NCBI GenBank assembly: GCA_032622095.1 | Contig: CP136066.1 | Span: 185,044,716-185,108,715, forward strand | DNA: 64,000 nt | Direction: 5' to 3' | From: Siphonodentalium dalli | Lineage: Eukaryota > Mollusca > Scaphopoda > Gadilida > Siphonodentaliidae | Shown: positions 46,565 to 57,759 of the stretch, piece after piece | How positions within the stretch are numbered: position 1 is the stretch's first letter | Layout of the letters: every line of letters begins with the position of its first letter | The notes under the pieces: model-generated | What the model saw: the letters and a program-made list of their open reading frames with translations, nothing else | What the model was told of the DNA's origin: nothing | Databases searched by the model: none | Made by a program: the position numbers and the translations under genes

Positions 46565-48460
46565 GTTGACATCAACACTCTTATGAATTATACTGGTGCG
46601 TTTATACTCTTGTGTAAGCAAAGCATCTGTGTTTTGAAAACGTCACAACACTGTCATTGTCAAGTGGCAACTTGTATTTATTTTTTCAGGAAAATGTCAA
46701 TGTTTATACAAGCCATCGGCCGGTTCCGTAAATTAACATTTTGTCCGGTTCACATACAAACCGAAATCAGACAGTGTTAACATCATCTCGGCACTTTATT
46801 AGTGTATAACTTGTGGCACAAAATGTGGTACACTGTAGAACCAATACCATCTAGGTTATACAGCCATATACTACCATAGGTGTTATCGAACGGTCCCCCA
46901 GTAGGCCCTTGTACAGATACCCAATCGGATTATGACATATTTATAAACCGATTAAGACCCCAAGGCAAACATAATTGAGCCACATTTTATACGGCGATCA
47001 CCTATCAATTACCATTCAATCAAAAGTTAATTGAATGGTTTGTGGTGTTACATTTTCCTGTTGATCAATTAGTCAAATGCTCGTTGACAATCGGATCACT
47101 TGCGTCAGGATTATTTACCATTTTGTCTCTGAATTTGAAAACGTGTTTACACTGATGACGTGTTTCTGAATAAAACAGATTCTTGCTTGTGATAATAAAC
47201 TTTTTCGGCTGTTAAGGTTATTTTTCGTCTTATTGTCATAATGGAATTATCGTTCAGAATACATGAGGCAATCAATGTTCTGGCATTGTTCGGACTCCAA
47301 CGTGAAACTATTCCACATTGCATGAATTTTGTGTAATGTAATATCACCGGCATTCATGACAAAATACATAACCAGAGCTGCATATATTGCCTGCATTTTC
47401 GGCGTACATGCATGTATATGTGAACAGTTTGTGGAATTTTCTCAAGGTTATCACTCCAAAGATCACTACGTGATTATTGTGGATTGTACATTCCAAACAG
47501 GTTTGGATTGCGTTCGGTTACTTCCAATCACCACGCTCCTCCATACAAAAAAAAATATTCAATCGAAAGTGTTGTGCCCCCACCGATGCAGCCCACTCAT
47601 CTATGACCGCTACTGATCGTATGGTCCGAGTGTTAACTTCCCGAGTGACTGGTGCTATGGCGTATTGTTGGATTTTCACACCTTCCGCTCCAATTTCCTT
47701 TCAGCTTACTATCCAATTAATGTCAATTTCTGTGTGATATTTAGCTCAACTCTACATTTTGGCCCCGTCGAAATACAGATTCTTACAAGAAATATTGTTC
47801 ATGAATTTGAGCAATTTGATTGGCCGAGGGGTGTTTAAAAATTGATTTTACATGTAGGCACACTGGAGAGCCAATATGAATTGTTATTATCTAAGAGTGT
47901 ATTTAGCACACCTTTGATCTTTAAGTCAATTTCAGGAAATTTTACTGACAGGTCTCCTCCAGTGTGTGAACGTAGCCCTACCTAGTTCCTTCGGTCGTAT
48001 GAAAGTACTGTGTGGAAGCTGTTACATGTATGTTTACAGAGCGCACAAGACAGAGCGAAAGGAGTGTGAATGTGTATTCATAAATTGTCAGTATTTTCTT
48101 CTTTATTCCTATATATATTATGCTCCATTGTTGTTCAATAAAAATTAAAACACCACGAACAATACACATAAACAAAATATTTTTTTTTTTTACCAAAACA
48201 GAAAACCCTGATGCAAAACCAGTTTGTATATTGAAACAAGTCGGACACAAACCCAGTTTGTTCGTGGCTAAATCAGAGTTATCATCCAGAAAGCAATATA
48301 ACCAGAATTTCAATGTCGAAAACTGTTCGGACATGTATATCTCTGGTGACATTATCAAACTGAATTCAAAATCGAAATTAACTTGTATTTTGAGTGTTAC
48401 ACATGCACACCAAATTTCGCTACATTCCAGTCAACATTAGCTACAATATGCTCATCCCAT
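46565..48460. other. no recognised feature (gene A intron 1)
   Basis: AT-rich intronic sequence. Frames up to 126 codons (for example 48358-47978 minus) show no motif and have no splice support. Confidence 0.4.
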
Positions 48461-48464
48461 TTGG

Positions 48465-48620
48465 TTAAAACCGAAACCATTAGTTTTGATCAAAACGAAT
48501 ATTGGCTTGAAATTTTTTATCAAAACCAATTTTGGTTTTGATAAACAAATTCGATGCCAAGTTTCGTAACCAGTTGGTAGTTGGTATTTGGTTTTGATCA
48601 AAACCTAATTTAGTTAAATA
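48465..48620. repeat. AT-rich repeat of TTTTGATCAAAAC palindromes
   Basis: The words TTTTGATCAAAAC, TTGGTTTTGAT and ATCAAAACC recur several times in both orientations, giving a self-complementary stretch just inside gene A intron 1. Confidence 0.7.
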
Positions 48621-48762
48621 TATGTGGCAAAGTTAAAAAAAGTTTAAAAGTGAACAGTTACCATCCGAAAACGAAAATGGGATTCAACTTTCAACAAAGG
48701 GTCATTTCTCTGGCAAATAATAGACGGCTGGACCCCGAAATATATTATACTTATGTACTCAC

Positions 48763-48829
48763 CCCATCCGTGGCGCCCGACCAGGAGGATCATGGAAAGC
48801 AATCCTGACGGGTAGACCATGACACGCAT
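48763..48829 (-). CDS. gene A exon 1: signal peptide (proposed)
   Basis: ATG at 48829 opens a 22-residue leader MRVMVYPSGLLSMILLVGRH and GW, then one base, then donor GTGAGTACATAA. The hydrophobic core GLLSMILLVG and phase-1 end fit the first exon of a secreted protein, and the base G plus GT of exon 2 make a Gly codon. The donor differs by one base in twelve from that of gene C (2751). Exon 2 lies 13.9 kb away on the same strand. Weak point: the link to exon 2 rests on phase and strand only, and an alternative start exists at 34894. A TATA-like word sits only about 15 bases upstream of the ATG, so a start at Met4 is possible. Confidence 0.6.
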
Positions 48830-48842
48830 GCTGGATCGGCGA

Positions 48843-48851
48843 CTTTATATA
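48843..48851 (-). promoter_or_regulatory. TATA-box-like TATATAAAG
   Basis: TATATAAAG on the minus strand begins 22 bases before the exon 1 ATG. A TATA box normally starts about 30 bases before the transcription start, which would place initiation near 48821, just ahead of the second ATG (48820). It is either an unusually tight promoter with a near-absent leader, or a chance AT-rich word. Confidence 0.35.
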
Positions 48852-48859
48852 TTCCGTCT

Positions 48860-49335
48860 GCGTACACAATCGGTCTTACATCTGATTTAGATACAGGCGC
48901 ATCTGATAAAGCAATGCGGTCTATGTTTGTGTGTTGTTCGCAGCAACAGCAAATACGGAACATGGGTTTACCAGATGAATGTGTTCAACGGAAAACCAAA
49001 AATTGATTATATTACATTATATATCACCACATCCACCATCTAGCATTGTGATCAAACAAACGGCAGCAAGCATTCTATAATCGGAGGATTTCTTCTGTTT
49101 ATATTGTATTTACTTCAGACAGAAGCACAATTAACCTTGTCTTATCCCTATAGTTATTAACATATAGTGTTTAATGGAACCTACGGGGGCTATCGTTATG
49201 AATAAACTGCAGCGATATGGAGGCCACACAAACAAGTGTTATGTTTCTCAGACAATATTATTTTCAAATGCAGTAGGCAGTAGGCATGTTTCTATTTTTT
49301 AAAATATATTTTACGTAATGGTGTAGTTCTGTTTT
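48860..49335. other. no recognised feature (upstream of gene A)
   Basis: AT-rich; would hold the gene A promoter if exon 1 is correct. No clear regulatory motif beyond the TATA-like word. Confidence 0.4.
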
Positions 49336-49339
49336 GATG

Positions 49340-49720
49340 TTCAAATATATAGGTTTATTGGATTAGATTAGATTAGCTTTAGTTGACAATAGTAGAATGC
49401 ATATACATAATATGTTGATGTTGACAAAAAAGCAATATACAAGATGTTATTATATTGCAGTATAATAATTAAGTTGCATTATATAGTAGTGATTTATTAG
49501 CATTATTTAATACTGTCAGCCTGTAAAGTTTATAATATATTTCGGATTTAGGAATAGATGTAGAAACAAACATTTGTAATGAAGGTGCATTGAGGATAAA
49601 TGGAATTTCCTCACCCACCCTTCGTCCATCATCGAGGATAACATTGAAAGAAAGACTCAATAAATGATACCACCGTATTTCCAAAATAGTCCTCTTTGCT
49701 AAATAAACCCCACACAAGTC
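49340..49720 (-). mobile_element. possible 3' end of a non-LTR retrotransposon
   Basis: On the minus strand an 82-codon frame (49717-49469) is followed by AT-rich sequence and a TAATCTAATCTAATCCAATAAA tail. Simple-repeat tails of that form are common at the ends of CR1/Jockey-type elements. The frame itself contains FNVILDDGRRVGEEIPFIL but matches no domain I know. Confidence 0.35.
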
Positions 49721-49936
49721 TTGATCTTATGATCCAAGCACTGAATATGTTTTATTTACCGCAAGTCGTAACTTGAACTTACCAAGAGGACATTCCCATG
49801 GCCAAACAAAACAGACTGCGTGATAACTTGTATTTCTCGATCATTCCTGCACAAAACCGTGAAAAGAAACATATTGAGTGTATGTCCTTGTTCGTGAAAT
49901 CACATCGTAAGAAATATGGCAAATTATCAGCAAGTT

Positions 49937-50058
49937 TGTAAAAACCTGACCACCAGAATAAAGTAACCAATAATTACAATTTCATGTATATGTTTGGCTG
50001 TATCTGCTAGGATATTGTACTGTTTATATGAGAAAGGACTGTATAATTGGGCTTAACT
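49937..50058 (+). repeat. direct repeat flanking family P copy 3, left
   Basis: About 120 bases, with GTTTGTAA-AACCTGAC and TTCATGTATATGTTTGGCTG, recur at 51268-51390 with moderate divergence. Confidence 0.8.
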
Positions 50059-50084
50059 AATCTGTGGAAATATGAACTGGGTGT

Positions 50085-51245
50085 ACATCGGTTACGAATG
50101 AAAACAATAACGCGGTGTACGGCAGTCGCAAAACATTAACAGAGCGGTAATGTACTTGGTTACTGTGGCTACAAAAATATGACTAGTACTTCAGTAAGGG
50201 GCAATCCACACCGGGCGTTAGCGCGCGATTTTTACGGCCGTTTTCTGTCGTCCGTAGCGGTTCTGAGCGCGCGATTTTTACATTCACACCGAAAGCGACT
50301 GGATCGCATCGTCGCTCGCGATGGTTTGGGTACATAATCATTTGCATGCATCATTTACAGGCAGGTCACAAATACAATGTATATGGGTATTTTAATTTGC
50401 TAAACATATACATGTAAGAGTTTTTCAAACTCATTTAATTGTCAAATATAGTATGTCAAGTGGAATGGTGCACGGGCTTCCGAAATTCTCATAGCAATTG
50501 CGTCTAATTGAATTTCATTCTAAAATTCCAGTTTGTGAGTGCTTTTTATCGGGGGGGGGGGTGCAAATTGTGGGAAAAGTGACTTCCCAAGCTTGGAATG
50601 GATTGGGACCAAAAATTAACCAGACGATCCTGTTATTACTCATTTATCCTCATTTGCTATTATCATTTATCCTTGCACTTCAGCAGCATGTCGCTAAAGT
50701 CCTTCGCCAACTTTGTTATAGCGACGACGAATCAATGTGTCGTCTTCAAATAGGAGGAATGCTACCGTATGAATATCCTATTTGACAGCGACCCAATTAT
50801 CCCGCTGGTTTTCCACAAAGCGAGAAATGAACGAAGCATAAAACCACTGCTGTGATCGCCTCGTTGAAATCGATTCAGTCGCTTGCGGCGTGAATATAAA
50901 AATCGCGCGCTTTGAACTGCTACGGACGACAGAAAACGGCCGTTATAATCGCACGCTCGTGTCCGGTGTGGATTGACCTTAAGATATAGCATGTCAACTG
51001 TTCGCTATTGTGATGAAACTACTTGACCGGTACAGCCGCGGTCATTAACGGCCTACATCATTGTTAAATGGGTAGATTAATTAGAGCATAGTCGTCGTTG
51101 AAGTGAACAAAGTCAAAGCATTGTCAACGCTTGTGACTGATTCAGTGATTCAGCTATATTGGGTGGAATTGGATCCGTGAACATGCGTATATCACAACAC
51201 TGTCACTCAGTAGGCTTATCAGTGCGTCCGTCGCAGACAGTTCGA
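50085..51245 (+). repeat. interspersed repeat family P, copy 3 (split by a Harbinger-like element)
   Basis: Left part 50085-50197 and right part 50980-51245 together reproduce family P: GCGGTGTACGGCAGTCGCAAAA, then AGCATGTCAACTGTTCG, TTAGAGCATAG, GAATTGGATCCGTGA. The split is exactly at the TIR element. Confidence 0.75.
50198..50979. mobile_element. PIF/Harbinger-like non-autonomous element with ~130-bp TIRs
   Basis: The left end GGGGCAATCCACACCGGGCG is matched in complement at the right end (CCGGTGTGGATTGACCT). Pairing continues inward over ACGGCCGTTTTCTGTCGTCC and GCGCGCGATTTTTA words. TAA stands on both sides (50195-50197 and 50980-50982). A 3-bp TWA target duplication is the PIF/Harbinger habit. 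The related family P copy at about 46.04 kb shows the site without the insertion. No transposase frame; a G10 run lies near 50551. Confidence 0.82.
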
Positions 51246-51267
51246 TAGAGACAATCAAAACAACAGC

Positions 51268-51390
51268 AGTTTGTAACAACCTGACTACCACAATGAAGCA
51301 ACCAAGGATTTAACAGTTCATGTATATGTTTGGCTGTCTCTGCTATTGTGTGGTACTGTTTGTATTCACAAGCAGCGTATAATTTGGCTA
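51268..51390 (+). repeat. direct repeat flanking family P copy 3, right
   Basis: Partner of 49937-50058. Together they flank about 1.2 kb, suggesting a duplication around, or paired ends of, a larger element. Confidence 0.8.
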
Positions 51391-53281
51391 AAATAAAAAG
51401 TGCCCCAACAGGGGGGGTAGTAAAATATTTGCAGGAAGGTATGCCGTTTTTTTGCATCTGGCATTTTCAGGGACCCACCACCCCCAGACATGCAAAAAAA
51501 ATTTTTGGACACCCACCTGGGGGGGGGGGTCGCGGATTTTTTTTTTTACATATATAGGGCGAAAAAATGTTTTTGCCCCACTCGGGGACCCACCACCCCT
51601 CTACCTGCAACTTTTCTTTTTTTTCCGCCCCAAAATCTTACAAAAAACATAAAATATAAACCAAATCATAGCCTAGCAAAGAATTGTTCCGTTTCTTATT
51701 ATTTAATACTATTCCCAGCATTTTAATAAACCTCTAAACTGCTCTAAAGGAAGACAATTCTATTAGTATAAAATGTGGAAATGCTGAATACATGCACTTA
51801 AAAACATTGGGCATAAAACATAATAATTATGAGGTAATACATGTCCTGATATCCTCAATAACTCCATATTCTTTTATATAACAATAGTATAAGATGTTTT
51901 AGAGCCAAGGCCCAACAGTAATACTGTAGTAATAGAGGTAGAACAAATTTCATCTCCCCTATTTCTGTGATATATATCTGCAAATGGGTATGATGGGACC
52001 CAAGGAAAGTCACACTCATAGCAGCTCACAGTCTAAATACATGTATGTATGTCATGTTGGTGTGCAGATTGACATATACCAATATTAGTGAAGAATTGGT
52101 AGTATTATTAACTTATTATCAGAGTATAAAGTTTAGTTTAAAGCCAGCGGAGATATCCTTGTACAAACCGTCCGTATACATGTGGGTGCCCCCTGTGCAA
52201 TGTGGTTTACTGGACGTATCACATGGAAACCCATTATAAGAACAAGCATCCTGGATCAGATTGTCCAGTTGAGATATGTGACTCTGAGAAAGTTCGCATG
52301 AAGAGAGTTGCATAGATTACCTGTGCAGTTTTATCCAGGTTAGTATGATTTATAATTAGTTTCAAGAACAAAGTTCATATTAGTCATGTTTAGATTCTAG
52401 CTTTATGTTGCATATGGAATAAGTTGAGACTTTAATACCAAAAGCTACTTTTATAGTTACATTGCTCTATCCTGCTATATCCTAAATTGAACATCAAAGC
52501 AACCAATAATGAACAAGCAACTAATAATTACAATACCATATGTATTGGCAGTCAAATAAATGGAAATCCAGATATACTACGTTACTACATGTATCTGTAC
52601 AGTACGTAACTGCTTAGACTTGTGAATAACTGTGGTTGAATTAATATCACAAAAGGCTAAGCTTTCATATTGTTATCCAAATAGTATGAACGTTTTGTAT
52701 GAGTTATTTTGTTTTATAGTTTTAAAACAGTGGAATATAGTGGAATTGTTATTTTTGTTTGTATCATCAAGTTTATCTTGATAACAAATACTATCCATTA
52801 TGTGGATTAGGAACAGAAGATGGCAATCATTTCATAATTATGCTTATATGCAAGCATTGTCGACTGATCGTGTCTGAGCATATAATTATGTTATAACAGT
52901 AAACAAATTTGTCAAAAGTAATTGCAAAATTCATCACAGAATTCATCAATATAAACTCAGCTTTATATTTTGTTCAAACCCTTAAAGGGATACACAATGT
53001 GTATATATATAGCTAAAACATACACTTTGACATCCAATTGAAAGGCTATCTTGGATATGCATATTATAAATGTTTGTTCTTGTGTTTTAATGTTTGTTAT
53101 ATGATTTGTTTATATATATATAATATATCTTTCATCCGTCGAAATCTGGTACATTAATTTTGACATACATCAGCATACATACACCCCTAAATGGTAGTTA
53201 GTTCTGGTTAGTATGTTTTTAATAGCCTAGTGTGTCATATGGTTGATATTAACATATTACATGAGCACAAAAACAGTGATG

Positions 53282-54242
53282 TTAAGGGTCAGACGCGCGT
53301 TTTGCCAAAATTTCCTAGTATTTCAAAAATGTATTTTCTCTAAATCTATCAGGAATATCTTTGTGAAATTTTGTACAAGAGATTATTGTGGTACCATACA
53401 TAAGAACCATTGGACATTTGGTTATTATAATCTCATTTACTTTACTTTTATGGCATGAAAAATCTTTAAAATGTCACTGTGTTCAGGTACCGAGAACTAC
53501 TGTAAAACAGATTTTTTTCGAAAGTGCATTTCATATATACATGATATCATATCTGAAGATCATGAGAGGAGACTTAATTTTTCTTGATTCATGAAATTAA
53601 ATGATTATTTTCATTCAGAAAGACAACTACCATAAAACAAAATTTATTATTGAGAATTTTCATGCCATGCTTGCTGGTCATTGAAAAATTGGGCTCAGTT
53701 GAGTTCTGGGTCATGGGTTCATAACCAAGTTAATCTGACCACCATATATCTTAACACTGTGACCTAATTTTTGTTGATTGCTCCCTGCTTGAGTGGACCA
53801 CACTGCATATCAACATTTGTTTTCATTGGGCTGGCATATTTGTGACTGCTTTATTCTTCATTATAATACATGGGGTATGATGCTATAATATGCAATTAAA
53901 AAGCCAACTCAACATTATGATACAAATGAAGCCTCCTCTCATGGAGTCAAGACAATAAGCTATTTGATGGTTGACATGTTGTTTGAAATTATAAATTTTT
54001 CTGGCAGTTCTCGGTACCTAAATGGACAGAAATGAAACAAATGTTTTCAACCTCTCAAATGTATTAAAATCCATTATTGTTATTGTCTCTTTATAATTGC
54101 TCTGATTCTATAATGAAAATTATCATATGAAAAATTCAAGATTTTTCACCAGATAGATCCAGAGAAATTCTTTGTTGAAAATCGCTTGCCATTTCTGGCT
54201 GGATTTACTGTGATTTATGCAAAACGTGCGTCTCCCCCTTAA
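53282..54242. mobile_element. fold-back element with TTAA-flanked GGG..AGACGCRCGTTTTGC ends
   Basis: Left TTAAGGGTCAGACGCGCGTT and right complement TTAAGGGGGAGACGCACGTT are inverted repeats. Further inside, AGGTACCGAGAACT pairs with AGTTCTCGGTACCT. Flanking TTAA on both sides suggests a piggyBac-type target. A solo right end occurs at 58495-58615. It lies inside the 51.4-55.9 kb unit. Confidence 0.7.
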
Positions 54243-54340
54243 GTGGAGGAAAAAAATAGCATTTTTTGTCATTTACGCATTTTTCCGGGTCCAAATGACC
54301 CACCCACCCCCGCCCTATATATGGAATTTTTGTGCGCGAA

Positions 54341-54356
54341 CCCCCCCCCCCCCCCC
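54341..54356 (+). repeat. poly-C run
   Basis: Sixteen C residues in a row, within a C-rich segment. Such runs are prone to length error in sequencing. Confidence 0.9.
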
Positions 54357-54559
54357 TGCACCCACCCCCAAATTTCACTAAAATTGGTCTAAAATCGCAT
54401 AAATCTCTACTGATATCACTCCTGTGACTGGGATTGATCTCAGTTAGTTCAAATAACAGTGTAACCTGTTTCAGAAGCTGTTTTAATTGAAAAAAAAATG
54501 TTTTATAACTTGCTGATCATCTGTAAACCTAGGTCATTGTGCAGAACACACACAAATTC

Positions 54560-55620
54560 ATAATTTCTAACTATTTCCTGATTAGTCTCAACCAGCCCAT
54601 TATCTAATATATTCCATACCACTTATATTAGTCTACTGGAGCAACTTACTTCTATTATACTGTTCTAGCTGAAACAGGCTCCCTTTTGGGAGCCTATATT
54701 CAGCATCGGATATACCTGTGGCCCCCTTTGTGGGACTTCGCAAACATTTTGATCTGAGACAGAGCCTTCATTTAGCGGCGGCCCGTTGTGCGCTTCAAGC
54801 ACATTTGGTCATTGAAACATTTTGATATATATATATATTGTTTTAATATATTTTTGTTAAAGATTGAATTCCTTGCTCAATTTAACAAAACCAATTTTTT
54901 TTTTTTTTTTTTTTAATTAAATTTTTTTTAAACTAACACCTTTAGAACATCCGCCAGGGTACCCAGAGTCACCACACCGAATTTGGTTGAACTCGGTCCA
55001 GGGGTCTGAGAGAAAAATCTGACAGATCTTACTCGTTTATATATATATATGATGACATGCAAATAATTCACTGATTGGCTTGATGCACTGATGGCAGATA
55101 TTTTCTACCCATTGATAGTCAAATTAATGTTTGAGACAGTTGCTTGCTCTTTTTACATGCACACAATGATCTAGGCATTAGTTACATCAGGACAAGTTTA
55201 CTTATATATGCAAACTTAGGTCAATGTACATTAGGTCAATGTACATGATACACACAATTCCATTATTTCTAACCATTTCCCGATTAGTCTGTCAACCAGC
55301 CCATTATCTAGCATTATGCCTTAACACTTTTGTTAGTCTACTGGAGCAACCTCTGTTATAATAAATGACAAACAGTCACTATGTCAGACTTTGATATTTT
55401 AGGTGTTGTGAGAGTAACATATCATATGAGTTGATAGACATGTACATATTTCACTGATTGGCTTGATGCACTGATGAACAGTGTGGAAACAGTTATATTC
55501 TAGCCATTGATATAGTCACATTAATGTTTGAGACAGTTGCTCGCTCTTTTTCCATGCACACAATGATCTTGGCTTTAGTTACATCAAGACAAGTTTATTT
55601 ATTTCAGTTTTCATTTCTCG
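54560..55620 (+). repeat. two rounds of internal direct duplication
   Basis: The blocks ATTAGTCT-CAACCAGCCCATTATCTA and TTAGTCTACTGGAGCAAC occur at 54580-54650 and 55285-55350. Blocks TTTGAGACAGTTGCTYGCTCTTT and ACACAATGATCTWGGC occur at 55125-55200 and 55520-55600. In between, at 54690-55050, lies a segment with CCGCCAGGGTACCCAGAGTCACC and AATTTGGTTGAACTCGGTCC, resembling retroelement 3' regions. Confidence 0.65.
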
Positions 55621-55934
55621 AATCTACTTTCCGAAGGGTATCGGGAAGGAATTGTTTTCAACCCACCGCCCCATATGCAACATGCCATATAGCTCAATGT
55701 CATCTCTACTAAGTCCCATGTGAGGTCCCAGTAACATAAATATGATGTTTTTGCAGCTATAAATTCTGATAATATGTTTTAAACTGTTACAAATGTCATA
55801 TAATGGCACAAAATGTCTTTAGTAAAAAATTTGCATGAGGGTGTAAAAAACACGTTTTTCCCCCTCGGGCCACCCACCACCCCGGCATACCTTCCTGCAA
55901 ATTTTTTACTACCCCCCGCCCCCTGGTCCCAATG

Positions 55935-57050
55935 ATTTTTTTTCACTGAGGTGAGAGGTGTCAGGGAAACAGAATATTTATTTTATTTGGCCTTGTCGTT
56001 AAACTATGGTGCAACGGTTCCTACTGTAACACAATACTATATATCAACAATAGGAAACAGTCGGATTACTTTATTGTGTCCGTATTCTACAATGTTCTGT
56101 GATTCTTTGTGAGAGACCGACCCATCAGGATATGTCCCTGCTAATCGGTTTTCCTTCGCGTCCAGACAATAGACACCGTTCGTTCAGATACTCCCGGTTC
56201 GACGCTCTAATTGTGTTTAATAGTGGTTTCACTTGCCTCAAATACATTCTGAGAATCGACTGGCTGATAGGTGGCGTTAAAGGTCATACTGTGTGTTTCT
56301 TACAGCGAACCAATCTGATCAGTGAGTACCTAGGCTCCTTTCTTATTGCAGCATGCAACATACTACCATCTCAGAAAATACACCGGCTGAACTGTTCGCA
56401 CCAATGTGAATATTTACTCCGCCGTCCTGTTCTACAGCTTAATAGTAGGCACTATTATGCGGAACCTTAAATTGTACCTTCACGTTCTTTTTCTTTGACC
56501 TTGAAGTCTTGCTATAGACAGCATAATTTTATTCTCTCTGCAAATTACATTGTTATCGATTCAGTCTCACCTTGAGTAGTTCCAAACTTTTCCTAGTTAT
56601 TTACTTTACTGGCGATCCCACCGCTGCCACCACTATAGAACAGGATGGCGCTCAGTAATTGGGGACGAAGTTTCGCCGATAAACGAGCGGCAATTATAGT
56701 AATGGCGCTATGCGTGCTACTAAATTATGAAAATAACTACCTCATTTTTAATTCCTATCGATAACTGTATAATTTTATAGCGGGGTGCTCCGCTTGTCTC
56801 AAATTGAATCGAATAGTCTCCGCTCTTTGTCGCATATACAACAAACTTATATACGGACTATATGAATATAATAGTTTCAATTATTTGCAACGAACTATTA
56901 AAACGAATCCGACAGAAGTACGTCCCCCATATATTACTGTGAAAATCACACCAGAGAATATTCTATCTATATACTGTATATGAATCTGTATAACCCCTAT
57001 ATATACACACGCATCTGTGTGTAAACTTGAATGTGTACAGTGTAAATATG
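55935..57050. other. no recognised feature
   Basis: Includes a 123-codon plus-strand frame (56099-56470) with no motif, and otherwise AT-rich sequence. It lies downstream of gene B on the minus strand and so is intergenic between genes A and B. Confidence 0.4.
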
Positions 57051-57054
57051 TTTG

Positions 57055-57290
57055 TGCTTTGCAAACGTTTCCGAAAATTATATGCTTATTGTGGGACCAG
57101 TTGAAATCGGGGTTATCGTTTGGTGGGAGAAAAAAATAAGCCGATGACCAGGTCAACGTTTTAAAGATGTATTCATGGTTCAGTCATATTTTATGAAAGC
57201 CATATTACTTTTTATTAGGAATGAAAAGGATTAACCGACAGATCTGAATTTGTATGATATTGAATTGTCTGGCCAATTATGTCAAAGCGT
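57055..57290 (+). repeat. downstream flank of gene B, paralogous to 21095-21290 and 23417
   Basis: Follows the same order of blocks as 21095-21290, then GATGTTTTAGATGACAGC equivalent to 23423. In gene A these two parts are separated by 2.1 kb, so DNA was inserted there or lost here after the genes duplicated. Confidence 0.8.
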
Positions 57291-57454
57291 GTCGATGTTT
57301 TAGATGACAGCAGTTTTTTGCTTGGTAATTGTTCAACAAAACATGAGATACATGTATGTTGGTATTTATAGATATATTGTACATTTATGTCATAAACGAT
57401 GGGTTTTGTTGTTGTGACTAGGTGTATGGGACATGAATACATCTCTAGTGTTTG

Positions 57455-57460
57455 TTTATT
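57455..57460 (-). promoter_or_regulatory. polyadenylation signal AATAAA of gene B
   Basis: AATAAA on the minus strand, 57 bases after the stop codon and in the same CATTGACAATAAAC context as gene A. Confidence 0.7.
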
Positions 57461-57516
57461 GTCAATGATACATGCATTGCATGTGTTTTACTTCTTTCCA
57501 GAGTACGGCATGGTAT

Positions 57517-57749
57517 CTAGAGATCATTCTCGATGGCGTAGAAACTTGTTTCTGTCTGTGCACCCTCTGTCGCTGTTCCGCTGTTTGGGATAAAAATCCC
57601 GCAGTCGCCACGTGTGTATGTGATCATGATGCATCCAGTTGTTTGTGTACATAGTGCAGCACAGTCCTCCTTGCCGATGCTAAACTCTTCATTCTTTGTC
57701 AGTCCAGACGCAAAGTCAGTGATGACTGTGGTTTCCTCTATTAAGATGT
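57517..57749 (-). CDS. gene B last exon: PAN/Apple-like domain and stop codon
   Basis: The acceptor TATGTTCTTGCAG precedes 57749; two starting bases (AC) complete Asn with the A ending exon 62452-62241. The exon encodes 76 residues and TAG (57519-57517). The core KEDCAALCTQTTGCIMITYT and RGDCGIFIPNSGTATEGAQ parallels gene A residue by residue. Gene A's first cysteine (ITPC) is replaced by a Gly/Ile context (FSIGKEDC), leaving four cysteines, an even number that could all pair. The 3' untranslated region is also homologous to gene A, confirming that a genomic segment and not just an exon was duplicated. Confidence 0.88.
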
Positions 57750-57759
57750 CTGCAAGAAC

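Larger units (their letters stand above)
24532..48829 (-). other. gene A: secreted C-type lectin with C-terminal PAN-like domain (four-exon model)
   Basis: Exons 48829-48763, 34842-34614, 31708-31503 and 24764-24532 join with phases 1, 2 and 1 to give 244 residues: signal peptide about 1-22, CTLD about 42-167 and PAN-like module about 175-240. All junctions use GT...AG. The product should be exported and could bind sugars or other ligands, as invertebrate lectins do in immunity or mucus; that role is inferred from family only. Introns of 13.9, 2.9 and 6.7 kb are packed with transposons. Alternative: an in-frame ATG at 34894 opens a hydrophobic leader (MLLWVILCHCLSHISS) contiguous with exon 2, giving a three-exon gene independent of the 48.8-kb exon. 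Transcript evidence would decide. Confidence 0.75.
51400..55929. mobile_element. 4.5-kb unit bounded by G/C-rich inverted repeats
   Basis: The left GGGGGTAGTAAAATATTTGC AGGAAGGTATGCCG is matched in complement at the right by CATACCTTCCTGCAAATTTT before TACTACCCCCC. The stretch between is AT-rich with odd G- and C-homopolymer blocks (51400-51610, 54280-54356, 55855-55925), each preceded or followed by GGGACCCACCACCCC-like words. No transposase or polymerase frame is visible. It may be a non-autonomous DNA element or two inverted copies of a small one around unrelated DNA. Confidence 0.55.

Noticed and set aside
48120-48440. 106-codon plus-strand frame overlapping a 126-codon minus-strand frame
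   Set aside because: Mutually antisense, low-complexity Lys/Phe/Ile-rich frames in AT-rich DNA, with no domain on either strand.
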